64,000 bases of DNA from positions 125,019-189,018 of the forward strand of contig MEHQ01004071.1 of NCBI GenBank assembly GCA_008828725.1, read 5' to 3'. Shown here one piece after another: positions 11,181 to 22,240 of the stretch. The position numbers and the translations under genes are program-made. Positions within the stretch are counted from its first letter, which is position 1. Every line of letters begins with the position of its first letter. The notes below the pieces were generated by a model. That model saw only the letters and a program-made list of their open reading frames with translations, made no database searches and was not told the DNA's origin. The DNA is from Saccharina japonica (Eukaryota > Sar > Phaeophyceae > Laminariales > Laminariaceae).

Positions 11181-12974
11181 CTAAGCCTCGCCGAAAGTCC
11201 CCGCGTCACACAGACCGATATACTCTTTCGCCATCGCCTCGTGCCAGGTGTCCCTGAACTCGGATGCATTTGCGTCGGCGAACGAGGTTGGCGCTGACAG
11301 CTCGCTCGCCGGACACGTCGGCAATTTCGCGAGAGGTTGGCTGGGCGGGCGTTGCTCCACAAACGCCTGCGCCATGTCGTTCTGGTTCGTCAGCATCGAC
11401 AACAGACCCCTTCTATGGGCTCTGCTCTGCGCTCTTGTCCGCCCTGGTTGCCGTTCGTCGCCGTCTCCCGGCCCGGACAGGTGGTTGCCCAGCTGGCGAG
11501 TAACGCGATACGGTGATAGCGGTGGCGATGACGCCGGCGATGACGCCGGCGACGGCGTAGGCGGCTTCGGTTGCTGTTGCTGTTGCGGCAGCGTCGATGG
11601 TGTAGGCGAAGGCGGCTGCTGCTGTTGCGGCAGCGGCGGTGGCGTTGATGCCGGTTCCGGAGGGTAAATATTTACAAATCCCCCCCCCCCGGCCGGCTCG
11701 GGTAGCGTGAATGGCTCCCGAGGGTGAGCCCACGTCACGTCCCGTGTATACACGACCGCACGGGACGGGAGCTTGACCTTAAAGGAAGATGACGGGTGAT
11801 TGCTGCCGCCATTCAGATAAAAGCATATCTCAGCTTTAGGCGCTGCCTTGCTATCGCGGCGAACGCGGCAGTAGCCGGGCTTCAGAAATGGGAGCATCGA
11901 TAGCGGCGGCGCCTCGCCATATAATCGGCTCCACGGCGATGTGCGGCCCGGGTTAGCTTCCGTGGCGGATCGAGATAGCGCGTCATTGGCCCAGAAGCAC
12001 GCTTCGGCCAACAAAGATGCAGTCGCCGGCGTTTGAACGTCGGGGAAAAGGCACGGCGCCTCTAGACAGGCGGCTTGCGCGGCTTCCTGGACGATCGCCA
12101 GACCCCTCTCCACGACACCGTTCAACTGCGGCGTGTCCGGCGTTGTAAACTCTTGCCGGATGCCGCGTTCTTCGCACAGTTCCCTAAACGCTCCACCACG
12201 GAACTCGCCCCCACCGTCAGAACGGACGCACTCGACAACCGATGGTTTAGTTCTGTCACGAATATCGGTCAAGAACCGCTTAAACGTCGCACCAGCGTCA
12301 GACTTGTTCTTCATGAAATAGGTCCAACCAAAGCGCGAGAAGTCGTCCTTAATAAGCATGATATATTATGCACCACCAACGGACTGGGTAGGCTTAGGTC
12401 CTGACAGGTCGACGAACACCCACTGCAAAGGGCGCTCCGAGCGGCAGAGAGTGGTCTTTCGAAGGGGCTGGCGTTTCCCCTTAGCCATCGAACATCCCCC
12501 ACAAGGTCGAAATTTTCCAGTCAACTGAAAACCTAGTTGCCTAGCAGTCTCATGCAGAATGCCCGGATGAGCGTGTGCATATGATACATGCATGTCATTA
12601 ATATCCATAGATTTAATGCGCACGGGCATTGTAGCGGGGGCGATGGTGGCGGCGGCAATCGGGGGTAGTCCTACCGCACTCGATTCGACAGGCGCTAGAC
12701 CGGACTGCTGCTGATGCTTGTGCATCTTACAAGTGGCAGGCAGCTGGCTACCAACGTCATTGCGCGGAAAAACTAATCGCCCGGGCCCCACATGGACCCC
12801 GGCTGGGCCTATCACCACGGCCTGTTGCTTCCCTACAGCATGTAGAGAAAAACAATTGAGCCCCAGGCCAGGAACATGCGCCACATTATTTAACGTGACC
12901 ACCACGTCTTCAATGCTATGAAGAACTAAATATATATTTTCCATAACAAGCAATGGGCAACATCGTGAGGCCAC
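11181..12974 (-). pseudogene. pol: copia integrase, copy 2
   Basis: The HHCC zinc region is in the 12366-12974 segment (YAHAHPGILH, then CGGC). TAA at 12363-12365 is followed in the same frame by a 392-aa open segment (11181-12359). That segment has KDDFSRFGWTYF, SDGGGEF and NGVVERG with D-35-E spacing, then a conserved C-terminal part and a Q/P-rich linker. TAG at 11181-11183 ends it before RT. The first catalytic Asp lies in VFVDLSGPKP upstream of the TAA. Copy 1 lacks the open downstream frame. Confidence 0.92.
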
Positions 12975-13071
12975 CCATTATCACCCTGTCATTATCTACA
13001 GGGGGGGCCAAACAGTCGTACATACCCGCACCATCAGCAGTCATATGCATGGTACTGCTGCTGTCGCTAAT
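12945..13071 (-). pseudogene. pol: copia aspartic protease remnant, copy 2
   Basis: Directly after a TGA the frame reads ISDSSSTMHMTADGAGMYDC. The copia protease active site is normally a Trp, two residues, then Asp-Ser-Gly-Ala. Here the TGA stands at the Trp position and Gly is Ser, so the catalytic triplet is D-S-S. The frame is then lost by an indel near 12945 before GLGLNCFSLHAVG. Identical in copy 1. Confidence 0.75.
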
Positions 13072-14376
13072 TCAAACATCGCGAACATCATCAGTACAAG
13101 AAAAAACTGTGTGTCCGGTTAAGCCATAGTTACCAGACGGCACTAAACGTGCCATGAACTGCTGAGGGTGCTGGGGTCCACCGGCGAGGGAAGACGAGTA
13201 CGTCGGCATCATAGTCGACGTAGAGGTAGACGGAGCGGCAGAGTTCGGCGGCGGAGGTAGCGGTGCGACCATAGCAGTGTTTCCCTGGCCATACCCATCG
13301 CTGGGGTTCAAAGTTACTTTCGCGCTGCACTCGTGGTGCCGGTGTCCAGGCTGACCGCAACGGTAGCATATCGCCTGACTCGTAGATGCAGTTGCACCTT
13401 GGGTGCCCCTGCCCCCACGGCCACCACCGCGACCACTCTTACTGCGATTTCCCCGGTGGCTGCCACCATGTCCTCCGGTACCTTGACCGCCGCGACCCTG
13501 AGTGCCGGCGAACAAAGCATTCTTGTGTCCCGCTGGCTTTGCCGCTTGCATTTCAGCAAACCTGTTCCGAAGGGTTTCCTCTAGCTCATTTCGGGGGAGG
13601 TTGCGGCGCCTAAATAAAACACGACATTCAGTGTCATACTCGCTCGTCAGGCGACGTATGAGCTGACGGTGAACCATAACCTCGGTATTGTGGACATCGA
13701 GACATGAAAGCATGTTCACGACATCATCGACGCGACCGATTCACACCAGTGGGTCTTCACCCTTCTGGATTTGCAGGTTGTCGAATTTATCCAGCCACAA
13801 GTCTTGTTGAGCAGCACCTCTTGGCTCGAACCAATCCTCGACGACTTTCCAGCCGCCGCTTGGCAACCCTGCCTGAAATATTTTATTGGCCAGAGGAGCA
13901 TACACAACTCCTTCAACTAAAATGGCCCAAGCTCGAGTTGCATCCTCAATATCTCGTGGCGAGTGTAATTGGCGAAGCTCGTCAGGCATGACCCGATCGT
14001 TGCCGACGATGATTGCTTGGGCGCGCGGCGCGACAGCCTCGCGGCAACCAAACATCGACAGATGTGACAGGATCGTCTTTCGCCACACCGGGTACTGCGG
14101 TGCCTCGCCGTGAAACGTCGGCACATTTTGACGACTGGCCGAGACGGAGTACGAGTATGAACCTCGGAGTCGAACGTCATCAGCCGCTGGCGATCTGGGG
14201 CGGGCAACCTCGCTTGCCCCTTGCAGTGATGCCAGCTTCGCGGCCTGCTCCGTGACTTGGGCGGAGTGCGTGTCCATCGCTCTAGACTGGTCGGCTAGCT
14301 GGAGCGATTGCGCTTCGACCAGTTTCGAGAGCTCCTGAACTTTGCGCGTTAGCGCTGTCTCCTGGGTGTCATCCAA
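13072..14376 (-). pseudogene. gag: copia gag, copy 2, with in-frame TGA
   Basis: Same organisation as the copy 1 gag: N-terminal MDDTQETALTRKVQELSKLV coiled coil, capsid-like middle, RG-rich region and CCHC knuckle CYRCGQPGHRHHEC. TGA at 13741-13743 splits it after KGEDPLV; the reading frame continues unchanged (IGRVDDVVNMLSC). The frame ends in TGA at 13072-13074. A readthrough signal cannot be excluded, but shared decay elsewhere makes mutation more likely. Confidence 0.9.
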
Positions 14377-14483
14377 TTTATGGGCAACCCTATCGTTAGT
14401 CTCGGGCTATCCTACCGAGAACGATCGATCCTCCAGGATCTATCTAACCGGATGATAAGGGTTGACAACCACGCACGCTAGCG

Positions 14484-14792
14484 TGTTCCTTAGTCCACGG
14501 TATGGATAGATAGATAAGCCGGAAGCCTTCTCTCAGAAGGTACGCCGGCGCTGGAGGGACTCCTTGTCGATATATATTAGGACGAGATCAAGTAGATCGA
14601 GGAGTGAGTCGGTGTGCAGAAACGACGACATGAAATGATACGTCTCTCGATACTGCTGTTTGTAACGCCAATTGGCAAATGCCTACCAATATGTGGAATT
14701 TCCTACATCCTTGCATAAAGCAATACTGCTGCACACACATGCAATGCTGCTGCACACATATGCAATGCTGCTGCACACGAGTATAACTAACA
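14484..14792 (-). repeat. 5' LTR of copia copy 2 (309 bp)
   Basis: TG/CA-ended LTR, with a TATATAT stretch at about 14570-14578 that could be the TATA box in minus orientation. The internal side (14483 downward) gives CGTGGTTGTCAACCC on the element strand, which does not match the usual initiator-tRNA primer site, so the primer is unidentified. Confidence 0.93.
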
Positions 14793-14876
14793 GGTGCTAC
14801 CGCACAACGCAGCGTATATCACGTCGGCTCAGCAGCAGCAGCAGTAGCACGCTGCTGCAGCAGTCCTCCACTTTTT
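14793..14876. repeat. Foldback-family unit fragment right of copia copy 2
   Basis: Starts with the GGTGC target duplication, then a CAG tract. It is the continuation of the reverse-complement unit interrupted at 8321: joining 8321 and 14798 restores the order seen uninterrupted at about 16940-16967 and 17385-17470. Confidence 0.75.
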
Positions 14877-15240
14877 TCCCAGTGAGTTTACTGTAGTTAC
14901 TGGGCACTGTCGCGGAAATTATATAATTTCCAAAAATACCCTGCCTTTCAACTCTGTTTCGAGGTCTAATTCCATCTTTTTTTAGTAATCCCCTCCCCTA
15001 CTTAGTTCAACTCTAAACACGATTTGGCTCTGTAGCCCATCATTCCCTCTACTTCATGTTACACCTGGCATAACAAATTGACTCTGTAGCCTTTGGCTAG
15101 ATAAAGTTATACAAATTCGATACTTAACCCGACTAGGTAATATCAGCTCTGGCTCGAGGCGATTATTGTGTCGGACGTACTCGTACTGAGCTTCAAATGG
15201 GAAGTGGGAAGTGCAGCTGTGCAAAGCGACGGCGCAGCCA
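14877..15240 (+). repeat. Left inverted arm of FB2
   Basis: Contains TCCCAGTGA at its tip, CTGCCTTTCAACTCTG, TAGTAATCCCCTCCCCTACT and CTAGATAAAGTTATAC. All recur inverted at 17470-17730 or 22256-22355, with visible divergence in the inner part. Confidence 0.8.
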
Positions 15241-16124
15241 CCTGACGATAACGTGGAGAACTGCTGCAGCAGCGTGCTGCTGTGCTGCTGCTGCTGCTGT
15301 GCTGCTGCTGCTGAGCCTAGGTGATGTACGCTGCAATATGCGCTAGCACCCACCCGGCGATATAATGTGGAGGACGCTGATTCAAGCTGCGTTGTGCGCA
15401 AGCGCCTGAGGAGCACATACATACATGGAGGACGCCAAGGCAGCATTACAAACGCTGCTCTATGTACATTATGAATACGAGGCATAGCTGCGTACAACCT
15501 ACAACGATACATGACACTTCACAGGCGAGGCTGCGGGCAGCCACCTGACGATAACGTGGAGGACTGCTGCGTGCTGCTGTGCTGCTGTTGTGCTGCTGCT
15601 GCTGCGGCTGCTGCTGAGCCTAGGTGATATACGCTGCGTTGTGCGCTAGCACCGGCGATAATGTGGAGGACGCCGATTTAAGCTGCGTTGTGCGCAAGCG
15701 CCTGACGAGGACTTACATACATGGAGGACGCCAAGGCAGCATTATAAAAGCTGCTGTATGTACAATGATGAATACCAGGCATAGCTACGTACAAGCTACA
15801 ACAATACATAATACTTCACAGGCGAGGCGGCGGGCAGCCACCTGACGATAACGTGGAGGACTGCTGCAGCAGCGTGCTGCTGTGCTGCTGCTGCTGTGCT
15901 GCTGCTGCTGAGCCTAGGTGATATACGCTGCGTTGTGCGCTAGCACCCGACGATAATGTGGAGGACGCTGATTTTTAAGCTGCGTTGTGCGCAAGCACAT
16001 ACTACATACATCGAGGACGCCAAGGCAGCATTATACAAAAGCTGCTGTATGTACATGATGAATACCAGGCATAGCTGCGTACAAGCTACAACAATACATA
16101 ATACTTCACAGGCGAGGCGGCGGG
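15241..16124 (+). repeat. CTG-rich tandem units, FB2 left side
   Basis: Three degenerate units of about 300 bp. Each runs CCACCTGACGATAACGTGG, a CTG run, CCTAGGTGATATACGC, AGGACGCC, CAGCATTA and TTCACAGGCGAGGC. ORFs of 70-150 aa over these units are incidental. Confidence 0.8.
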
Positions 16125-16790
16125 CAGCGGGTCGGGGCGCAGCCCCGACCCCCGTGCCCCGCCCAGCTGGCAACCCTGTGCATGCCCGTCCGTGGAATAC
16201 TGTTTGAATGGAATAGCCAGGAAGCGGAGTGGGTCAGACGGCGTTCGGGTGTGTGATCCGAAGCACACAATCAATCGTCATGATTCATATGACCCATGGC
16301 CCATGCCTTGGGAGAGAGTCCGAGTCGATCCACGATTTCATGATCCATGATCCATGATCCATGGTCCATGATCCATGATGTTCGTGCGAAATGTAACGCC
16401 AAATGAAACGACACAGCAAGTTACGCCGCTCGACATCACATACTTGACATGTTGACATCTTGACATACTGTACACTAACGGCCCTTCCACAAGAAAATGC
16501 CCTACAAGAAACTCAGCCTAAACAGTTCGGGGGCAATAAGAAAGTAAGCCAAAGCCCGATTTCTGGTTTCTTATGAGCGGGCCGGTACTGTACTCGAACT
16601 CGTACGGACACACACTGAATGAAATATTTACGATTCGTGCGATTGATGGCGAATTGAATGCAGTTGTGGTTGTTGTTGTCTTCACATTAAACTCGTTTCA
16701 GTTGCTTAATCCCTATAGTCTGATCTAGCAAGATCACAGCCCGTGGTCACAAAAGTGCTAGAGCCGCTCCGCACCGCCTTGCCTCGCCGG
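16125..16790. other. Central region of FB2
   Basis: Non-repetitive spacer between inverted arms, also present at 7480-8130 in FB1. It starts with a GC-rich hairpin-prone stretch (GGGGCGCAGCCCC) and contains the ATCCATG heptamer tract. No coding potential recognised. Confidence 0.6.
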
Positions 16791-17730
16791 TGAAGTATTA
16801 TGTATTGTTGTAGCTTGTACATATATACAGCAGCTTTTGTAATGTTGCCTGACGTTAATGAGCAGCGTTCTCCACGTATGTATGTATGTGCTCGTCAGGT
16901 GCTTGCGCACAACGCAGTTTGAATTAGCGTCCTCCACATTAATTATCGTCGGGTGCTACCGCACAGATCATGAAATCGTGGATAGACTCGGACGCTCTCC
17001 GAAGGCATGGGCCATGCGCCATAGAGAGCACAACGATTGGTTTTGTGCTTTGCATGACACACACGAACGACCGTCTGACCCACTCCGCTTCCTGGCAATT
17101 CCATTCAAACAATATTTCACGGACGCGCATACACCGGGTTGCTAGCTGGGCGGGGCACGCGCCCCGACCCGCTCCGCACCGCCTTGCCTCGCCTGTGAAG
17201 TATTATGTATTGTTGTAGCTTGTACGTACAGTAGCTATGCCTGGAATCCATCATGTACATACAGCAGCTTTTGTAATGTTGCCTGACGTTAATGAGCAGC
17301 GTCCTCCATGTATGTATGGTATGTATGTGCTCGTCAGGTGCTTGCGCACAACGCAGCTTACATCAGCGTCCTCCACATTCATTATCGTCGGGTGCTACCT
17401 ACCGCACGACGCAGGGTATATCACCTCGGCTCAGCAGCAGCAGCAGCAGCAGCAGTCCTCCACGTTATCGTCAGGTGGCTGCGCCGTCTCTTTGCACAGC
17501 AGTTGCACTTCCCAGATGTAAACCTCGTACAAGTTCGCCCGTCACGATAACCTACTCGACCCAGAGCTATACTACCAAGCTAGGTTAAGTATTGAATCGG
17601 TATAACTTTATCTAGCCAAATGTCACAGATCCATATTTTTAGACCAGGTACAATATGGCGTAGATAGATTGATGGGCTACAGAGAAAAATCGTGTTTGGA
17701 GTCGAACTAAGTAGGGGAGGGGATTACTAA
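16791..17730 (-). repeat. Reverse-complement units and inner right arm of FB2
   Basis: Two inverted units (16791-16967 and 17165-17470) are separated by 16968-17164, which is an inverted fragment of the centre. Then comes the inner right arm ending GGGGATTACTAA at 17730. The unoccupied copia target CGTCGGGTGCTACCGCAC is at about 16950-16967. Confidence 0.75.
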
Positions 17731-17774
17731 ACAAATACATAGATAGGCCGAGAAGGGTGAACTGTTAGTGTCAT

Positions 17775-18054
17775 GTCACAGTGTTTTGGTGGCTCGCTTT
17801 GGCGAGAAATTGGTTTGCGGCAGTCGTGTGTTGGTTGGAGCGAAGTCACAGTGTTTTGGTGGCTCGCTTTGGCGAGAAGTTGGTTTGCGGGAGTCGTGTG
17901 TTGGTGGGAGCGAAATCACAGTGTTTTGGTGGCTCGCTTTGGCGAGAAATTGGTTTGCGGGAGTCGTGTGTTGGTGGGAGCGAAGTTACAGTGCTTTGGT
18001 GGCTCGCTTTGGCGAGAAATTGGTTTGCGGGAGTCGTGTGTTGGCGGGAGCGGA
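17775..18054. repeat. Four tandem 70-bp repeats
   Basis: Units start at 17775, 17845, 17915 and 17985, each GTCACAGTGTTTTGGTGGCT (or close) then GGCGAGAA and GTCGTGTGTTGG. Seventy is not a multiple of three and no plus frame has a stop, so all three plus frames stay open and cycle through the same three peptides. The overlapping 144-202-aa ORFs are therefore artefacts. Confidence 0.93.
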
Positions 18055-18088
18055 GTCACACTTGGGTCACAGGACAAATTCACAAATT

Positions 18089-19293
18089 TCAGTATTTCTG
18101 GAATACTGTCTCACTACAGCAGTACGTTCCTGGTGTCCTGTGCTTTGCCAGGTTGGCGCCTTGCCAATACACTTGTGTGTCGTGGGTCGTGTTGTTGTAT
18201 AATCGGATCCGCGGGGGGGAAAACACCTCTAACGAACTGCCACACGCCAGGTGTTGTTCTGATTCGAGCGGTATGTTATTAGGAAAGGTGAAAAGTTTCG
18301 GCCGGAAGACCAAAGGCAGGTCAATTATAATTCCCACGCTTAGCACGCCCAGCGATAGGTGCCGTCGATCTGCCAATAAGTTATGTTGAAGAAGAACCTC
18401 GAACTCCGAGAACCGCTTGAGTCTGTCTATGCTGTCAGAAAGCTCGAAACCCATCGTGCGCGCCCGCTGCCCCATGAAGAGACGAAGAGGTGGGCTTACT
18501 CCAGGGGCTGCACATTGCCGTTGCAAGTCGGCGACGGACAAGGCGCGGCCGGCCGGGACGTGGTGGACGATGTTGTCGGCGACTTTCGCTTTGAGGCGGC
18601 GAATGTCGCCAATCGGATGCTCGTAACTAGTCCTCTGCAACGCGAAGAGAATCATTTGGCGAGGAGGGGCGGACGGAATGACGAGGATGTGTGTACGGAT
18701 GCGTGTATGGGTCACCGTGTACAACGCCGAAAGGGGCAACTGCTGCTGTAACACACGGACACACTTCATAGTACGCACAGATCGCCACGCAAACACACGC
18801 GACGCACGTAGCCCTGCCATAGGAACGCTGGAGAAAGGTGAATTTGGAATACGTTTGCCAAGGAGAGGACACACGACCATGACACGCTCAAACACACAAA
18901 TGTACACTACGTACTACTGACTGCTGTATGTGCATGACTGCCTCGATATACGTCTGCAAAGGAGAGGACACACGACCACGACACGCTCGAATACACATGT
19001 ACACACAAAACGTACACGGACACACACATCACTACTGCTGTATGTGCAGGACCTAGCGTTAGAGTAGATATCTGCGCAGTGTATGGACAGTGTTAGTGGT
19101 GCACCAGGACCTAGTGTTAGCGTAGATATGTGCGCAGTGTATGAATAGTGTTAGTGGTGCACCCACCTGTCCCAAGAAGCGGCAGTTCCCGTTCAGCAGA
19201 GAGTGCCAGCCGCAGTTGCCGTCCCCTTTGCATGAAACAGTCGAGATGTTCCGGAGCTGTTGGACGAGGCCGCTTGGGCAGTACGCCAGAAGG
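18089..19293 (-). CDS. OTU-like cysteine protease gene, two visible exons (partial model)
   Basis: Exon 1 (about 19293-19167) ends in CKGDGNCGWHSLLNGNCRFL, matching the OTU signature Asp-Gly-Asn-Cys with catalytic Asp and Cys. A donor CAG|GTGGGT at 19166 and an acceptor TTGCAG before 18634 join phase 0 to exon 2 (18634-18089, beginning RTSYEHPIGD). Exon 2 contains helix-rich sequence (RRLKAKVADNIV, SDSIDRLKRF) and near its end RIRLYNNTTHDTQVYW, where OTU proteases have a beta strand and the catalytic His. OTU enzymes remove ubiquitin or act on polyproteins. The 532-bp intron holds tandem repeats. The true start and 3' end are not defined; upstream exons may exist. The family call rests on motifs only. 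Confidence 0.5.
18855..19166. repeat. Tandem repeats inside the OTU-gene intron
   Basis: Two copies of a unit of about 100 bp with GGAGAGGACACACGACCA and CTGCTGTATGTGCA (about 18855-19045). Two copies of a 60-bp unit with GTTAGTGGTGCACC follow (19047-19106, 19107-19166). Confidence 0.8.
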
Positions 19294-19678
19294 TTTGAAG
19301 ACGGCGAAGAACACACAGCCAAAGACCAACATAAGTCTAGTACGAGCAACCACACGAAGGGTCATAGCAGTCGCCCACATCAGTCGCAAGAAAGGGGCAG
19401 CCACAGCAGCGAGGCGGCAGCTGCAGTAGAAGAAGAAGGCAGCTGCTTTAGAATCATACACTCGCCGCCGCTCGCCGCCGCCGGATACACACACGGGATA
19501 CAAGATCAAGTCGAAGATCACGAAGAAGGGAGTAGATACACGCAACAGAACACCCACCAGACGGAGGGGTGCCCAACTTGGGACACAGGTAGTGGGCGTG
19601 CGGTGTGCGCGGTGCGAGTGGATATATGTGCCGAGGGCGAGAGGATGTATGTTGCAGAACACAGAGCTGCTTGAAATT
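19294..19678. other. Spacer between OTU-like gene and satellite
   Basis: A minus-strand ORF (19117-19662, 181 aa) crosses this stretch in a different frame from the OTU signature. It could hold an upstream exon or promoter of the OTU-like gene, but nothing is recognised. Confidence 0.4.
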
Positions 19679-21908
19679 TGGGGTTTATCTTTCAGTAGGT
19701 GGCTTTTTTCAGAAGGTTTTTTTTTTATGTGGCCCAGGGCACAACGAAGAGCAATATGTTTCCGTCCGTATAGCGTGGCCCAGAGACCAGCAACGAGGAA
19801 ACATACTAAGATTCATAGCACACACCCACAGCAGCAATGAGTGCCGCAGCAGCAGCAGCAGAGACAGGAAGACGACGAGTACAGGTCGCAACAGCAGCCG
19901 CATGAATACTGTGTTGGAGAGTGCTGCTGCTGCCAACAGAAAGACGATGAGTACGTACAGCTCGCAGAACAGCAGTCAAATGGGGTTTATCTTCTACAAG
20001 GCTGCGTTTTTCAGAAGGGTTTTTGTTTATGTGGCCCAGGGCACAACGAAGAGCAATATGTTTCCGTATAGCGTGGCCCAGAGACCAGCAACGAGGAAAC
20101 ATACTAAGATTCATAGCACACACCCACAGCAGCAATGAGTGCCGCAGCAGCCGCAGCAGCAGAGACAGGAAGACGACGAGTACAGGTCGCAACAACAGCC
20201 GCATGAATACTGCGTTGGAGAGTGCTGCTGCTGCTGCAGCAGCAGCAGAGACAGAAAGACGATGAGTACGTACAGCTCGCAGAACAGCAGTCGAATGGGG
20301 TTTATCTTCTACCAGGCGGCGTTTTTCAGAAGGGTTTTTGTTTATGTGGCCCAGGGCACAACGAAGAGCAATATGTTTCCGTATAGCGTGGCCCAGAGAC
20401 CAGCAACGAGGAAACATACTAAGATTCATAGCACACACCCACAGCAGCAATGAGTGCCGCAGCAGCCGCAGCAGCAGAGACAGGAAGACGACGAGTACAG
20501 GTCGCAACAACAGCCGCATGAATACTGCGTTGGAGAGTGCTGCTGCTGCTGCTGCAGCAGCAGAGACAGAAAGACGATGAGTACGTACAGCTCGCAGAAC
20601 AGCAGTCGAATGGGGTTTATCTTCTACCAGGCGGCGTTTTTCAGAAGGGTTTTTGTTTATGTGGCCCAGGGCACAACGAAGAGCAATATGTTTCCGTATA
20701 GCGTGGCCCAGAGACCAGCAACGAGGAAACATACTAAGATTCATAGCACACACCCACAGCAGCAATGAGTGCCGCAGCAGCCGCAGCAGCAGAGACAGGA
20801 AGACGACGAGTACAGGTCGCAACAACAGCCGCATGAATACTGCGTTGGAGAGTGCTGCTGCTGCTGCTGCAGCAGCAGAGACAGAAAGACGATGAGTACG
20901 TACAGCTCGCAGAACAGCAGTCGAATGGGGTTTATCTTCTACCAGGCGGCGTTTTTCAGAAGGGTTTTTGTTTATGTGGCCCAGGGCACAACGAAGAGCA
21001 ATATGTTTCCGTATAGCGTGGCCCAGAGACCAGCAACGAGGAAACATACTAAGATTCATAGCACACACCCACAGCAGCAATGAGTGCCGCAGCAGCCGCA
21101 GCAGCAGAGACAGGAAGACGACGAGTACAGGTCGCAACAACAGCCGCATGAATACTGCGTTGGAGAGTGCTGCTGCTGCTGCTGCAGCAGCAGAGACAGA
21201 AAGACGATGAGTACGTACAGCTCGCAGAACAGCAGTCGAATGGGGTTTATCTTCTACCAGGCGGCGTTTTTCAGAAGGGTTTTTGTTTATGTGGCCCAGG
21301 GCACAACGAAGAGCAATATGTTTCCGTATAGCGTGGCCCAGAGACCAGCAACGAGGAAACATACTAAGATTCATAGCACACACCCACAGCAGCAATGAGT
21401 GCCGCAGCAGCCGCAGCAGCAGAGACAGGAAGACGACGAGTACAGGTCGCAACAACAGCCGCATGAATACTGCGTTGGAGAGTGCTGCTGCTGCTGCTGC
21501 AGCAGCAGAGACAGAAAGACGATGAGTACGTACAGCTCGCAGAACAGCAGTCGAATGGGGTTTATCTTCTACCAGGCGGCGTTTTTCAGAAGGGTTTTTG
21601 TTTATGTGGCCCAGGGCACAACGAAGAGCAATATGTTTCCGTATAGCGTGGCCCAGAGACCAGCAACGAGGAAACATACTAAGATTCATAGCACACACCC
21701 ACAGCAGCAATGAGTGCCGCAGCAGCCGCAGCAGCAGAGACAGGAAGACGACGAGTACAGGTCGCAACAACAGCCGCATGAATACTGCGTTGGAGAGTGC
21801 TGCTGCTGCTGCTGCAGCAGCAGAGACAGAAAGACGATGAGTACGTACAGCTCGCAGAACAGCAGTCGAATGGGGTTTATCTTCTACCAGGCGGCGTTTT
21901 TCAGAAGG
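19679..21908. repeat. 315-bp satellite array, about 7 units
   Basis: The period is 315 bp (ATGAGTGCC at 20136, 20451, 20766 and so on). Units contain GGGGTTTATCT, TTTTTCAGAAGG, GTGGCCCAGGGCACAACG, then CAG and CTG tracts. The first unit is diverged and shorter; units from 20451 on look identical, suggesting recent homogenisation. 315 is a multiple of three, so a minus frame of 725 aa and several 104-aa plus ORFs stay open. The minus product would be a 105-aa repeat with a Leu-rich hydrophobic stretch, but open frames on both strands argue against coding. Confidence 0.93.
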
Positions 21909-22240
21909 TTTTGTGGCCCAGGTTGGCACGGCAGCCGAACAGAGCTTGGATGCAATACCGGGTTTTGTGGCCCAGGTTGGCACGGCAGCCGAACGGAGCT
22001 TGGATGCAATACCAGTGTAAGCGGGGGGGGCGACGCGCCCCCCCCCGAACCCCCCCCCCCGGGCAGGCGACAGTGTGCGTTCGAAATCCAGTACCAGACC
22101 TTGGACGCAAATAGCAGTGTAGCGCTAGGTTGGCACGGCAGCCGAACAGAGCTTGGATGCAATACCTGTGTCGGGGGGGAGCGACGCGCCCCCACCCGAA
22201 CCCCCCCCCCCGGGCAGGCGACAGTGTGCGTTCGAAATAT
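21909..22240. repeat. 52-bp repeats and G/C homopolymer-rich duplication
   Basis: GGCCCAGGTTGGCACGGCAG units at about 21915 and 21968 and a partial one at about 22127 share GAGCTTGGATGCAATACC. The latter two are each followed by a poly-G/poly-C block (22019-22090, 22170-22240) ending GGGCAGGCGACAGTGTGCG. Confidence 0.8.

Larger units (their letters stand above)
8322..14792 (-). mobile_element. Ty1/copia retrotransposon, copy 2 (complete, inactivated)
   Basis: Bounded by 309-bp LTRs with TG/CA ends and flanked by the GGTGC duplication, with a polypurine tract beside the 3' LTR. The two LTRs differ at about 14 positions by eye (about 4-5%), so the insertion is old, whereas the tandem copy at 1-6127 has an identical 5' LTR. 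The element contains a partial second RT and linker (10210-11180) joined by 96 bp of foreign DNA. There are stops in gag, protease, integrase, RT and RNase H and a frameshift after protease. Confidence 0.95.

Noticed and set aside
8740..14376. Genetic code with UGA as tryptophan
   Set aside because: Long frames in the same elements use many TGG codons and no internal TGA, and TAA and TAG stops also occur; mutation explains the data better. Kept only as a testable point in the findings.
14455..14483. tRNA primer-binding site next to the copia 5' LTR
   Set aside because: The element-strand sequence after the LTR does not match the usual initiator-Met or other common tRNA 3' ends.
17768..18389. 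Overlapping plus ORFs of 144, 169 and 202 aa
   Set aside because: All three frames are open only because the 70-bp repeat lacks stops.
19806..21983. 725-aa minus-strand ORF as a repeat membrane protein
   Set aside because: It lies wholly in a 315-bp satellite whose period is a multiple of three. Plus-strand frames are equally open, so the length is explained by the repeat.
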